A stretch of 37,585 nt of DNA from a bacterium (lineage in GTDB: Bacteria; Patescibacteriota; Doudnabacteria; UBA920; 2-01-FULL-46-14), in assembly GCA_030700065.1 (NCBI GenBank), contig JAUYKH010000017.1, positions 1 to 37,585 on the forward strand, read 5' to 3'. The position numbers were made by a program, and so were the translations under genes. Under the pieces are notes generated by a model, which saw only the letters and a list, made by a program, of their open reading frames with translations, was not told the DNA's origin and ran no database searches. Positions 7,722-16,912 of this stretch are shown in pieces (within the stretch, counting starts at the first letter, position 1; each line of letters begins with the position of its first letter).

Positions 7722-9536
7722 CTATTGATTTTCCAATGCCTCTTTTGCCTTTTGAATATCGAGGCGCTGTTTCGGGTCAGTCGTGATAATCTGGTCCTCG
7801 GTATAGGAGGCAACAACCCGAATAGCCACGTGTTTTAATCCGGCGAAGAAAATCCCCTCGCCGACTTCGCTCTCGAGGAGCAGATATTTTTCTCCTTCGG
7901 TCAGAAAAAAAGTCTCGGCGACGATATCGATCGAGGCGGGCGATTGTTTGAGCAGAAGCTGGATGGAGGAGTTGGTCACGACCGGTTTGCCGTACGGGCT
8001 GGCAAGAAAATCCGAGACATCCTGCGTGATCGTGGTCAGGCCCAGATAATATTTGCGCGACCGTTTGGCAATCCCGAACAAAAACCGGGCCGAATCCTCG
8101 TGCTGCATCATCCACCACGCTTCGTCAATGACCAGAATGCGCTTCTTCAGAGACGATCTGACCTCGTTCCAAATGAAATTCAAAATCACGTAAATCGCGA
8201 TTGGCCGCAGCACATCCTCCAAATCGCGAATCGAAAAAACGACCAGCTGGTTGTCGAGGTTGATATTCGTCGGCTGATTGAAAATCCCGCTGAATGTGCC
8301 GTCCGTATATTTCGAAAGGCGCTGGGCGAGGCTCTCCGCCCCTTGAATACCGCCCAAAACCTCCACCAGATCGCTCATTGTCGGAATTTGCGCTGTCGAA
8401 AAATCCGACTGCGGGGTGATGTCGTGCGTCGCGTAAGTCTCCCAGATAGCCCGATCCATGATCGCTTCTTCGGTCGGGTCGAGTTTGCCCAGCATCAAAT
8501 TCATGAGTCCCAAAAGGTTGATGACCGCTGACCGCAAAACGTCCGCCGGATCCTCGTCCGCGAGCCCTTTGGGCAGGTCAAAGGGATTGATTCGGGAATT
8601 TGAATTAAGTGAGACTCCAAGGTAAGACCCGCCGACGGCCTCGGCCAAATGTTTGTATTCATTCTCGGGGTCGATGATTATGACGTCCGCGCCAATCATC
8701 AGGGATCGCAGGACCTCGAGCTTCACGGCATAGGATTTGCCAGCGCCGGCTTTGGCGAAGACGACTGAATTCGCGTTTTCCATCTGAAAGCGGTCGAACA
8801 GAATCAAACTGTTGTTGTGGCGGTTTATCCCGTACAAAATCCCGTCATTTGAGGTCAACTCCGAGGAGACAAAAGGAAAAGCAGTGGAAAGCGGCCCGGT
8901 ATTCATGTTGGTTGAAATGGCGAGCTCGTCCGCCCCCAAAGGCAGGGTGGAATTGAAGCCCTGCTCGGCCTGCAAAACGGCGCGCTTGGTAACCACGAGT
9001 TTGGAGGAGAGGGCTGACTCAACGCTCGACGAAATCTTGTCCAATGCCGGCAGGTCATCCGCGTACACCGTGAAATAAAGGGCAAACCGGAAGTACCGCT
9101 CCGTCCCTTGCTGAAGGCTGTCGCGCAATTCCTCGACGTCATGATAAGCGGTTTCGAGCATGGGATCTCTCACGGCTCCTTTATCCTGATTCATACTGAT
9201 GGTCGCCTGGAGCTGGCCGACTTTGTCGCGCAGTTTCTTCATTATCACATCGGTCTCCATGGGGTAAATGAACATCGAAATATCCATGGGGATGTCCATA
9301 TTGATTACCGGGGACAGCCAGTTGGTCGAAAGATACCGCGGATAGGTCAGCACAAAGAATGATCTCGCGTATTTGCCCGAGACCTGGAGATAATTGCTCT
9401 CCACCTTCATCGCCGAAGGGGCGATGAGATCCCGCAGAGAGGAAATGCCCTTGCGAAAAGCACGTTCGGCTTCCAGCAATTGCCTGCCAACGCTTTTTTC
9501 CGGCGATTTATTTTTTGAAAAAAAATTCAGCTTCAT
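7722..9536 (-). CDS. VirB4/TraC-like T4SS ATPase
   Basis: Walker A (VVFAKAGAGKSYAVKLE), Walker B (ILVIDEAWWMM), VirB4-like context. Confidence 0.9.
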   Translation of the reverse strand: MKLNFFSKNKSPEKSVGRQLLEAERAFRKGISSLRDLIAPSAMKVESNYLQVSGKYARSFFVLTYPRYLSTNWLSPVINMDIPMDISMFIYPMETDVIMKKLRDKVGQLQATISMNQDKGAVRDPMLETAYHDVEELRDSLQQGTERYFRFALYFTVYADDLPALDKISSSVESALSSKLVVTKRAVLQAEQGFNSTLPLGADELAISTNMNTGPLSTAFPFVSSELTSNDGILYGINRHNNSLILFDRFQMENANSVVFAKAGAGKSYAVKLEVLRSLMIGADVIIIDPENEYKHLAEAVGGSYLGVSLNSNSRINPFDLPKGLADEDPADVLRSAVINLLGLMNLMLGKLDPTEEAIMDRAIWETYATHDITPQSDFSTAQIPTMSDLVEVLGGIQGAESLAQRLSKYTDGTFSGIFNQPTNINLDNQLVVFSIRDLEDVLRPIAIYVILNFIWNEVRSSLKKRILVIDEAWWMMQHEDSARFLFGIAKRSRKYYLGLTTITQDVSDFLASPYGKPVVTNSSIQLLLKQSPASIDIVAETFFLTEGEKYLLLESEVGEGIFFAGLKHVAIRVVASYTEDQIITTDPKQRLDIQKAKEALENQ

Positions 9537-10213
9537 CTTTGTAATTTCATGTCCTCCAGGGATTTGGTATCAAGCGGCGGAGCGTCAAAATTATATGAAA
9601 GATACAAAAGCTCTACGAGCTCCTCGGTGCGAAGCACGATGCTTCGAAGGCCCATTCCGCCCAGTTCGGAGATAACATGGTTGACGCGCTCCTCGAGCTT
9701 GATTTTTGCCTTCTCAAAATCCTCCTGCGCTCCCGCGACCCCGGCCGCGGGATTGAGAATCTTCTTTATTCTGCCGCCAAAGCCCTCGGCCACCGGCGCC
9801 GAACTATACGGAACAACGATATAGAATGTTTTGCTCATAATACTGGCGTACTCCACGAGCTTGCCGACGTATTCGATATACTCCGTCATCTGAATTCTCA
9901 AAAGTTCGTTGGTTTGCCCGGAAGCCAGGGTTTGAAGTTTTTCCAAATAGCCGTTGATGTCCAAAATCCTCGAATGGATCAAAATCTGCACAGGGAAATC
10001 AAGCGAGTTCAAAAAGCCCTGAAACGCCCCGGTGAGCGCGTTCTGCTCGTCCTCGGATTTGAGCGCGAAATTCGTGCTCGAAACTGTGATGATTGCCCGC
10101 AGACCCCCGTCTCTTAAGACCAATACATTATCCTTCACCTCGGAAATATTCAAATACTTCTGGGTTGATTCAGGGGGTTTTGGTGTCCGGCTTTTTGTTT
10201 GCATCTCTGGCAT
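9533..10213 (-). CDS. VirB4 N-terminal-like T4SS protein (split from ATPase)
   Basis: ATGA overlap with downstream VirB4 ATPase gene; VLVLRDGGLRAIITVSSTNFALKSEDEQ typical of a CagE/TrbE/VirB N-terminal domain. Confidence 0.7.
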   Translation of the reverse strand: MPEMQTKSRTPKPPESTQKYLNISEVKDNVLVLRDGGLRAIITVSSTNFALKSEDEQNALTGAFQGFLNSLDFPVQILIHSRILDINGYLEKLQTLASGQTNELLRIQMTEYIEYVGKLVEYASIMSKTFYIVVPYSSAPVAEGFGGRIKKILNPAAGVAGAQEDFEKAKIKLEERVNHVISELGGMGLRSIVLRTEELVELLYLSYNFDAPPLDTKSLEDMKLQR

Positions 10214-10214
10214 A

Positions 10215-10297
10215 CAATAAGTTTCTATAAGTTTCTATGTATTTCTACATATTTCAAGAAACTCATGGAAATAAATTGAAATTAATAGAAATTTGTT
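10215..10297. repeat. Intergenic A/T-rich inverted-arm repeat
   Basis: agtttctataagtttctatgtatttctacatatttc vs gaaataaattgaaattaatagaaattt, inverted quasi-periodic units. Confidence 0.65.
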
Positions 10298-10298
10298 G

Positions 10299-10769
10299 TC
10301 AAAGCTTATCAAGCCATTGTTTACCAATACCTCCGCTGTGAATTAGCCGTTCCTCTTCCGCGGCCTTTTGATCAAGCAGATACGCCAGACTCTTGAGTCG
10401 GCTCATCCTGTTCGTCTGGTCTTTCGACTGCTGCGCCGCCGGCTGTTCCCGCTCTATTACCCTTTTTTTAACTTCAATTGCGTCTGCCGCCCCCCGGATA
10501 AATACGCGGTACCGGGGGGTGAAAAAAAATTTCACCAAGCCAGCGATGCTTCCCAATACGGGCCGGCCGTTAAATTTCCCGAACGCCAGCATCATAAACA
10601 CGAAAGCCGTCGGCAGGGTTGCCGCAAAAAAATACAGACTGACTTTAAACATGCTCCAGAAAAGAAACACCAAAAGCCCGCCGCCCAAGAGCGTCAAAAA
10701 CTGCTTCAAGGTGAGCGGTCCGATGATTTTGTCTTCCACGTCCACAAATTGGGGGATATTATACTGCAT
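10299..10769 (-). CDS. PrgI/VirB3-like membrane protein
   Basis: FVDVEDKIIGPLTLKQFLTLLGGGLLVFLFW start typical of PrgI family; adjacent to VirB4 genes. Confidence 0.8.
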   Translation of the reverse strand: MQYNIPQFVDVEDKIIGPLTLKQFLTLLGGGLLVFLFWSMFKVSLYFFAATLPTAFVFMMLAFGKFNGRPVLGSIAGLVKFFFTPRYRVFIRGAADAIEVKKRVIEREQPAAQQSKDQTNRMSRLKSLAYLLDQKAAEEERLIHSGGIGKQWLDKL

Positions 10770-10781
10770 GGGCTACGAAAT

Positions 10782-10820
10782 TTTGTTTCAAAACGGCAGA
10801 AAATTGGCTTTTTTATTATA
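10782..10820 (-). promoter_or_regulatory. Putative -10 (10815-10820) plus GAAACAAA leader motif (10782-10789)
   Basis: minus strand: TATAAT-25 nt-GAAACAAA; -35 weak. Confidence 0.5.
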
Positions 10821-10846
10821 GCATAATTCAGGTTAAACACAAAAAA

Positions 10847-10918
10847 CCGTCATTCCAGCGAAACTTGTCCTCGACCGCGATCGGGGAGCGGAAATCCAGC
10901 ATAGGTGCGGAATGGCAA
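10847..10918. repeat. Palindromic-ended intergenic repeat
   Basis: ccgTCATTCCagcg...CCTCGACCGCGATCGGGG...gGGAATGGca. Confidence 0.6.
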
Positions 10919-10920
10919 TT

Positions 10921-11553
10921 TTAATTAGTGAGGATTTTTTTGAGGCTTGTTCTAAAGTCCGCGATTGCTTCGATTTCATGGTGACCCAGGGCTGACGGTT
11001 CATCCCCTGACATTATTGTCAAACCCGCGTCCAGATAATCCCGGTACAGCGGGCTTTGTTCAAACGCGACGGTTATTTCATCCGGAGTGGTCAGTTTATT
11101 TTTTACCAAAACCCGCAAGCGCGTTGCCAACGCTTCGAGAAATGTATAAACCGAAGAGGCGAGGCGCAAATCTTTTACGGTTAATGTCCCTAGTTTGCCG
11201 GGATCATTAACTGGAGCGGCGGTTTGTTGGACTTGGGGTTTTGACGCTTTCTGGCCTAATTCTTGCCTGCCCGCCGGGGCGGGATTTCTAATTCTTGGTT
11301 CTGTTATTGACGCGACATGACTTTGCACGGCCGCCTTGTGATCCTGAATCGCCTCTTTGTGCTCCTGGGTAACAACCGGCATATGAACCGACAAGATTCG
11401 GTCCAACTCCTTGATCTGGTCCGTATTCATCTTCGGCAACAAAAACAGCCACTCGCGTTTCTCGTCGGGGGCAAGAATAGTCGACTGCTCTATTTTATTT
11501 TTTATTTGTTGAAATTGATCAGGGGACATTGACTGCAAATTTATAATTCCCAA
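10921..11553 (-). CDS. Hypothetical T4SS-cluster protein
   Basis: 210-aa ORF (TTG start; ATG alternative at MSPDQ); contains GC-rich repeat-derived PAPAGRQE peptide. Confidence 0.65.
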   Translation of the reverse strand: MGIINLQSMSPDQFQQIKNKIEQSTILAPDEKREWLFLLPKMNTDQIKELDRILSVHMPVVTQEHKEAIQDHKAAVQSHVASITEPRIRNPAPAGRQELGQKASKPQVQQTAAPVNDPGKLGTLTVKDLRLASSVYTFLEALATRLRVLVKNKLTTPDEITVAFEQSPLYRDYLDAGLTIMSGDEPSALGHHEIEAIADFRTSLKKILTN

Positions 11554-11646
11554 TTTGCAATTTTCAATAAATGTCGCAATAACTCAATGTTTGAAAATTG
11601 AATCATTGAGATTTGATTGCAAATTGAAAACTGTAAATTGAAAATT
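11543..11646. repeat. A/T-rich inverted-arm repeat
   Basis: caatttgcaattttcaataaatg ... tgtttgaaaattgaatcattgag...gcaaattgaaaactgtaaattgaaaatt. Confidence 0.75.
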
Positions 11647-13252
11647 AGTTCGGATTTTTGTCTATCTTTCGCTCTAAATCTTTCAATCTCCTTTCCACCG
11701 CGTATTCGCTTCCGGCGACCATCTGCCCCTGCCCGGTGGGCGGCTGCTTCGTCCCAGCTTGAACTATGGCCTCATTAACCGAAACAAGGTTTTGCGCGGG
11801 AAGATTCGGCGGCGGCTCTGCGGGTTTGGAATGTGGAATTTGGAATGTGGAATTTGGGGTTATTGATTTTATAGCAGGTTTTGATTCCGGTGTTCTCTTC
11901 CCATATTCTCTATTCTCTATTCTATATTCTTGCTTCTGGGGTTTCTCGTACGCCTGCCGAATTTTGTTCAGCTCATCTAATGTTGACCGGTACAAATTTT
12001 TGTCAAACCCCGGCTTCTTCTTTATATCCCTCTCCCCCGGCGGCCTGCCTGCCGGCGAGGCAGGGAGAGGGGAGGGTGAGGGGGAAAGCGGCGGGGACTT
12101 CACCACTTCCTCTTTCTTCCTATATTCTCTATTCTCCATTCTAGATTCTTCTATTCTCGGCCCTTGCTCTTCCCTCTGCTTTTTCAATTCATCCAGCGTG
12201 GAGCGATACAAATCTTCGTTGAGCGAACTGGTCCTCGGCACTATCGGTTCTTCGCTGATGATTCTAGCGGGCGGTGGTACTATACGCGGTTCGAGAATTT
12301 CCGGCTTTATCATCTGTTTCTTCCCATATTCTATATTCTCTATTCTAGATTCTCTTTGGGGAGGCCGCGGCGCCGCCGGAAGTTCCCTTCCCACTCCCTC
12401 CCCAGTCTTTTTCCTATATTCTCCATTCTCCCCGCCTGCCGGCGAGGCAGGTATTCTATATTCCTCTCTCGGCTTCGAAGGCGGCCTGGGTACCGGCGGA
12501 GGAGATACGACGACTTTTGGCGGGGTAGGCGAAGGCACGGCGGGGTTCGGCGCAAGTATTGGTTCATCTTTGGCTGCTTGCTCATAACGCCCCGCCACGA
12601 AATACAACCAATCATATAACATCAGTATCTTCTGCAGAAGCGCTTTCTCGTCGGGTCTCAAATTTTTTGCGTTTGGCGACTCAGCAACATACCTTGCCTC
12701 TTCCAACCGCGATCGTCCTCCTCGGACCGCGTCCAGAGGAAACCATCGGTTGTAATCCGCAATCCAATTCTGTAAGGACTGCGTTTGTGATATGTTCTCA
12801 CCTCTAATTACAAGTTTTTGCCCGCCCAAAGTCTCTTTATTTTTGCTCAGACCGCTCAGGAGTGTTTTGTGCAATTTTTCCAAAGTTTCGGGATTATCGG
12901 CATAAATTTGAAACAGAAATTCTGTCCAGTATCTGATATCAACCCAATCCAACTTCAGCGCATCTGCAATCTGATCGGCAAAAAATGTTTCTTTCTCTTT
13001 ATCGCTTATGGTAGCAAGCGCGAACAATTTAAGAACCTTTATCAAGCGCAAATATCCGGCCGCAAGCTCCGGCGGCAACTGTTCCATAACTGGATCAAGT
13101 TTTGCCACCAATGATATGGCCAAGTCTTTGGCCAGGACCGGATTCGGCGCATCTTGAATATATGCCACCGCACCTTCCATAGACCCATAGTTGGCCGGAT
13201 TTCGCAGCTCCGATGCCGACACCTTCTCAAAATTGTCGAGAGTTATTTCCAT
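11645..13252 (-). CDS. Hypothetical T4SS-cluster protein with repeat-derived proline-rich linker
   Basis: 535-aa ORF; folded-looking N-terminus, linker full of RIENREYGKK / PASPAGR / NSTFQIPHSK segments, LYRSTLDEL duplicated. Confidence 0.75.
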   Translation of the reverse strand: MEITLDNFEKVSASELRNPANYGSMEGAVAYIQDAPNPVLAKDLAISLVAKLDPVMEQLPPELAAGYLRLIKVLKLFALATISDKEKETFFADQIADALKLDWVDIRYWTEFLFQIYADNPETLEKLHKTLLSGLSKNKETLGGQKLVIRGENISQTQSLQNWIADYNRWFPLDAVRGGRSRLEEARYVAESPNAKNLRPDEKALLQKILMLYDWLYFVAGRYEQAAKDEPILAPNPAVPSPTPPKVVVSPPPVPRPPSKPREEYRIPASPAGGENGEYRKKTGEGVGRELPAAPRPPQRESRIENIEYGKKQMIKPEILEPRIVPPPARIISEEPIVPRTSSLNEDLYRSTLDELKKQREEQGPRIEESRMENREYRKKEEVVKSPPLSPSPSPLPASPAGRPPGERDIKKKPGFDKNLYRSTLDELNKIRQAYEKPQKQEYRIENREYGKRTPESKPAIKSITPNSTFQIPHSKPAEPPPNLPAQNLVSVNEAIVQAGTKQPPTGQGQMVAGSEYAVERRLKDLERKIDKNPN

Positions 13253-13253
13253 T

Positions 13254-16200
13254 TTATAGCTCTGAAGGGGCCGGGGAAGCGCCTCCTTTTTCTTCCTCCT
13301 CCATGGTTAACTTAATATCTGAAATACCCCTTTTAGCCATTTCCTCAATTATGCGCGCCTTCATCGCTGGGCTAAGGCTTGCTTTCTTATCAAGCAATTC
13401 GGTGGTCAAAGCCTTATTGGCCCTGAAAGTCTCTGCCATAACATCAAAATTAATGTTTTCCGGTGTCAGCTCCGCATCGCCTTTGTTTATGCCAAACATC
13501 CTCAATGCCCTGGCTTGGAAATCGCGAACCCGATGAACCGTATCCACGTATGCCGGCCCGAGCGAACTGTAGAGTTTTTCCGAAGCTTTGGAAATGCCTA
13601 GTACGTTACCTTTGGCATCCATGCGCATAAATGCCGCCGGTTCTATGCCGGAACCTATCCAATTGCTCGCACTCCCCCTATCCATGCGAAACTTGGCTGC
13701 GCCGGTCCGGCGGGCACTATATAACTCGCTCTCCAATTTTTTTGTGCTCTTAACAGTATTTTTGAACTGATCAACGTTGGCAATAGTATTGCCTTCAAAA
13801 TCGACGCTTTCCAAAATTTTATATTCGCGCCCGTCCCTTATTTCAGTTCTATAACTCGGCTTAAAAACGCCGGTATCGGCCAGCCCCTGCAGCATCGCTC
13901 CGGTGCCTTTTTCTCTCGCCAATTTTTCGTACCCGGAAAAATCATCCGCCGCTCGGAAATTCCCATCCCACTCTTCTACGGCCCCGCCAATTGATCTGGC
14001 GTTTCTTGATGCTTCGGCAAAATCGTCAAGGCGCGCAAATTGCCGGCCAATCTGCTCCGGCGTCCAGCCGACTTCCTCAAGTTTTTTTCGAGCCATTGTG
14101 CGCTCTTCGCCAGGCTCATAAGTCACGGCAAAATTTTCATCCTTCTCCAATTCTTGCCTAGCCTGCTCCCTGGCAATCGGTTCTCCGACGCCGGCCCCGG
14201 TTTTCTGTTTGACGCGCTTTTCTAATTCCTCATCATACCTTTTTTGCTTCTCGTAAAGTACAATATCGTTTTCGTTTCTTCCCAAAATCGCCGCTCGCAT
14301 AACGCCCAGCACATCCTCGGCATGACGGGCATTGCTAAAAGCTCTGGCCTTTTCATTGGCCGAAAGGCCGGATTCGTCATAATACTTGGCTTTCTCGGCA
14401 ATAAGCCGGCTCTCAGCCATTCTTCCATACATTGTTTTTTGACCCAACTCTGGCAGTCCCATTTTCCATTTCCACTCTGTCGGCATCATTCTGTTTAAAG
14501 TATCGTGGCTGTAACCGATTGCTCCTTCGTACGCCTCGCGCTCTTTCTCTTCCTTTCTCTTTTTCCAGGCTTCCTTCGCCACTCTCGGATTGAGAAATTC
14601 CATGACCTGATAAAGCCCCGCCCGCCCCTTTTGCCCTTTTTCTTTAGCGGCACCCAAGGCTTGGGTCAGACGCTTGGTATAAGCTCTTGCCCCAAGTCCT
14701 GCGAGTGCCCCGACACCTTTCCCCCCCCAGGCAAACGGCGCTTTGAGGCCCCGCTCCGCCAAGCCGACAATCGCCCCCGCGCCAGCTATCCCCATGCTCT
14801 TTGCCACAAGCAACTCTACCCATTTAAATGCCAAAATCAGTACAAAAATTGTGCCAAGCTGCAACATTTGGGCGAATGTTACTCCACCATTTTGATTTTT
14901 CAAAAGGTTGAGGTAATCAACCGTATCTGGGTTGGTTATTGTTTTGTCAAACAACGTCGGCAACAGCTTCATCCCCTTTGTATAAATTTCAAAGTCCAAC
15001 CGAAGGAAAAATGCAAAAATCGGACCGAACAGGACATACTTTGTATAAGTGGACCACCATTGTTTCCCATAACTAACCGTGGCCGGTACCACGAGTAAAG
15101 CAAAAGCAAGAGGCGACAGTACAAGCAGTACATATATCATGACCGTCCGAATCAACATAAAAGCGGCCATCGCCCCAAAGGTAATCACCACGGCAAGTTG
15201 TAAAATAAATTCGAACAGTATGGTCATAGTTCCGGCTAAAGCGCCGGAGGTGCTGGTACTAAACACCCTGAATCCGTCGACAATTTTTGACAGATGCTCG
15301 ACGCTTAATTTTTGATATAGATATCTAACTCCAGTCATGCCCTCTCCACCTTCTACTACCGTACTCACAGGCAAGAAGCTAAACTGGGCGGCATCTGAAA
15401 CTTGCAGGATGATTCTTGCGATGACCAGACTGAAATTGACCAGCAAGGCCATGACGACCAGGTTGACCAAAAGTTTTTTGTAACTATAGTTCTCCAGCTT
15501 CAGAATCGTTGCAAAGCCGATTATAATCAAAAACAAAATAAAGAACATATTCACCGCATCACGCACAAAAGTCCAACCAGCTAATATCGGCCCTCCGGCA
15601 AACTGGCTGGCGTCCATACTCAAAGTTGCCTCGAGTATCGGAACAATAATTATGGCGCCCAAATACTTAATAATCGAGCCGACAATCGTTACAATCGCAC
15701 CAATGATGATGTTTAAAACAGAAATCAAAGTCCCCGTAAATGTGTCTGCAATACCTTTCCCGCCCGTTGCAGAAGTGGTGGAGTTCCCGGCTGAACCTGA
15801 TACATACGGGTTGGCGTCCCCCGCCGCCTTAGCCGCCGCGTCCAATTCGGCCTGTGAACCATAAATCTCAAGCGTCGCCGTAACAGGAGCATTCGTGTAC
15901 GGCTCGTCAGTGGCACCCACGGTACCGCTCAAATCCAAAACCGGGAATACCCAAATTTTTCTTTTGCCGATCGGATATTGGCTCTCACTCGTGTCCAGCT
16001 CCAGTGTTTGCTTAAATGGTAACTCCGTTGCTGACGGTTTGGCGACCGCCTCAAAATGACACCCGCCCCAAATGATATAGCCGATGACCCCGCCGACAAA
16101 CGGATTGTACGCGCCGCAAATATCGGTTGCTCCTTGCCCCACGCTCGCGACATAAAATCCCTGAATTGTGTCGTTTTTTGGTCTGTCAATTTTATCCCCT

Positions 16201-16496
16201 GCCTTCAACTCTTCGGGTGAAACAAGTGATACTTCCGTGCTGATATTGATTTTTTTACCTTTGACTGCCCGATAAATGGTCCCATCGGTTTTTATGTTGA
16301 ACGTTATTTGCTTCGGCTGATAGAGAACACCACCTTGGGCGAAAGGACTGGTTGGCGGCGGCTGAACAATTATATTCTGGGCGGTTGTCTGAATGGGAAT
16401 GATGCCCAAAACCAAAACCGCCAGGATGGCAATCAATCCGGCCTTGCGGAGAAGAATAGAGAATTTAGAATGGAGAATGGAGAAACGCATAGTCAT
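13254..16496 (-). CDS. VirB6/TrbL-like polytopic T4SS membrane protein
   Basis: Signal peptide, 6-8 hydrophobic helices in the middle, long soluble charged C-terminus; T4SS context; ATGA overlap with upstream gene. Confidence 0.75.
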   Translation of the reverse strand: MTMRFSILHSKFSILLRKAGLIAILAVLVLGIIPIQTTAQNIIVQPPPTSPFAQGGVLYQPKQITFNIKTDGTIYRAVKGKKINISTEVSLVSPEELKAGDKIDRPKNDTIQGFYVASVGQGATDICGAYNPFVGGVIGYIIWGGCHFEAVAKPSATELPFKQTLELDTSESQYPIGKRKIWVFPVLDLSGTVGATDEPYTNAPVTATLEIYGSQAELDAAAKAAGDANPYVSGSAGNSTTSATGGKGIADTFTGTLISVLNIIIGAIVTIVGSIIKYLGAIIIVPILEATLSMDASQFAGGPILAGWTFVRDAVNMFFILFLIIIGFATILKLENYSYKKLLVNLVVMALLVNFSLVIARIILQVSDAAQFSFLPVSTVVEGGEGMTGVRYLYQKLSVEHLSKIVDGFRVFSTSTSGALAGTMTILFEFILQLAVVITFGAMAAFMLIRTVMIYVLLVLSPLAFALLVVPATVSYGKQWWSTYTKYVLFGPIFAFFLRLDFEIYTKGMKLLPTLFDKTITNPDTVDYLNLLKNQNGGVTFAQMLQLGTIFVLILAFKWVELLVAKSMGIAGAGAIVGLAERGLKAPFAWGGKGVGALAGLGARAYTKRLTQALGAAKEKGQKGRAGLYQVMEFLNPRVAKEAWKKRKEEKEREAYEGAIGYSHDTLNRMMPTEWKWKMGLPELGQKTMYGRMAESRLIAEKAKYYDESGLSANEKARAFSNARHAEDVLGVMRAAILGRNENDIVLYEKQKRYDEELEKRVKQKTGAGVGEPIAREQARQELEKDENFAVTYEPGEERTMARKKLEEVGWTPEQIGRQFARLDDFAEASRNARSIGGAVEEWDGNFRAADDFSGYEKLAREKGTGAMLQGLADTGVFKPSYRTEIRDGREYKILESVDFEGNTIANVDQFKNTVKSTKKLESELYSARRTGAAKFRMDRGSASNWIGSGIEPAAFMRMDAKGNVLGISKASEKLYSSLGPAYVDTVHRVRDFQARALRMFGINKGDAELTPENINFDVMAETFRANKALTTELLDKKASLSPAMKARIIEEMAKRGISDIKLTMEEEEKGGASPAPSEL
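16450..16492. repeat. Downstream arm of four-helix-bundle cassette
   Basis: agaagaatagagaatttagaatggagaatggagaa; inverted relative to 16868-16908. Confidence 0.7.
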
Positions 16497-16888
16497 GAAT
16501 CGCGGATGGTTTTTGATTTTTTTATCAAACCGTTAACCAGTTTTTTAACAAACATTGACTGTTCTGCTGTTACTGAAAAATCTTTTTCGTCTAAATATTT
16601 AACATCTTTCGCAATCAAAAGCTGATTCTGCAGTTCAGTATTCGAACCCTGCGCCATGGAATAAAACTGCGCTTTTTCCGAATAATACTGGCGACTAAAA
16701 CCTTCCGCGATATTCGAAGTTATAGAGACCGCCGCACGGCGCATCTGCGATGTCAAACCAAACATTTCTTCTTTTGGAAAACTTTTGGTTAATTTGTAAA
16801 TCATCAAGACTAATTTATGGCCCTCCTGCCAAGCTACCAAATCCGTAAATGAAATTATCTTTTTATTTTCTTCTCCTCTATTCTCCAT
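16493..16888 (-). CDS. Four-helix bundle protein (23S rRNA intervening-sequence/S23 family)
   Basis: FTDLVAWQEGHKLVLMIYKLTKSFPKEEMFGLTSQMRRAAVSITSNIAEGFSR, hallmark of S23/IVP family. Confidence 0.92.
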   Translation of the reverse strand: MENRGEENKKIISFTDLVAWQEGHKLVLMIYKLTKSFPKEEMFGLTSQMRRAAVSITSNIAEGFSRQYYSEKAQFYSMAQGSNTELQNQLLIAKDVKYLDEKDFSVTAEQSMFVKKLVNGLIKKSKTIRDS

Positions 16889-16908
16889 TCTCTATTCACT
16901 ATTCTATT
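16868..16908. repeat. Upstream arm of four-helix-bundle cassette
   Basis: ttcttctcctctattctccattctctattcactattcta. Confidence 0.7.
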
Positions 16909-16912
16909 TTTA

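Noticed and set aside
11766-12587. 273-aa + strand ORF
   Set aside because: Antisense to the 11645-13252 gene; translation is the opposite reading of the same repeats.
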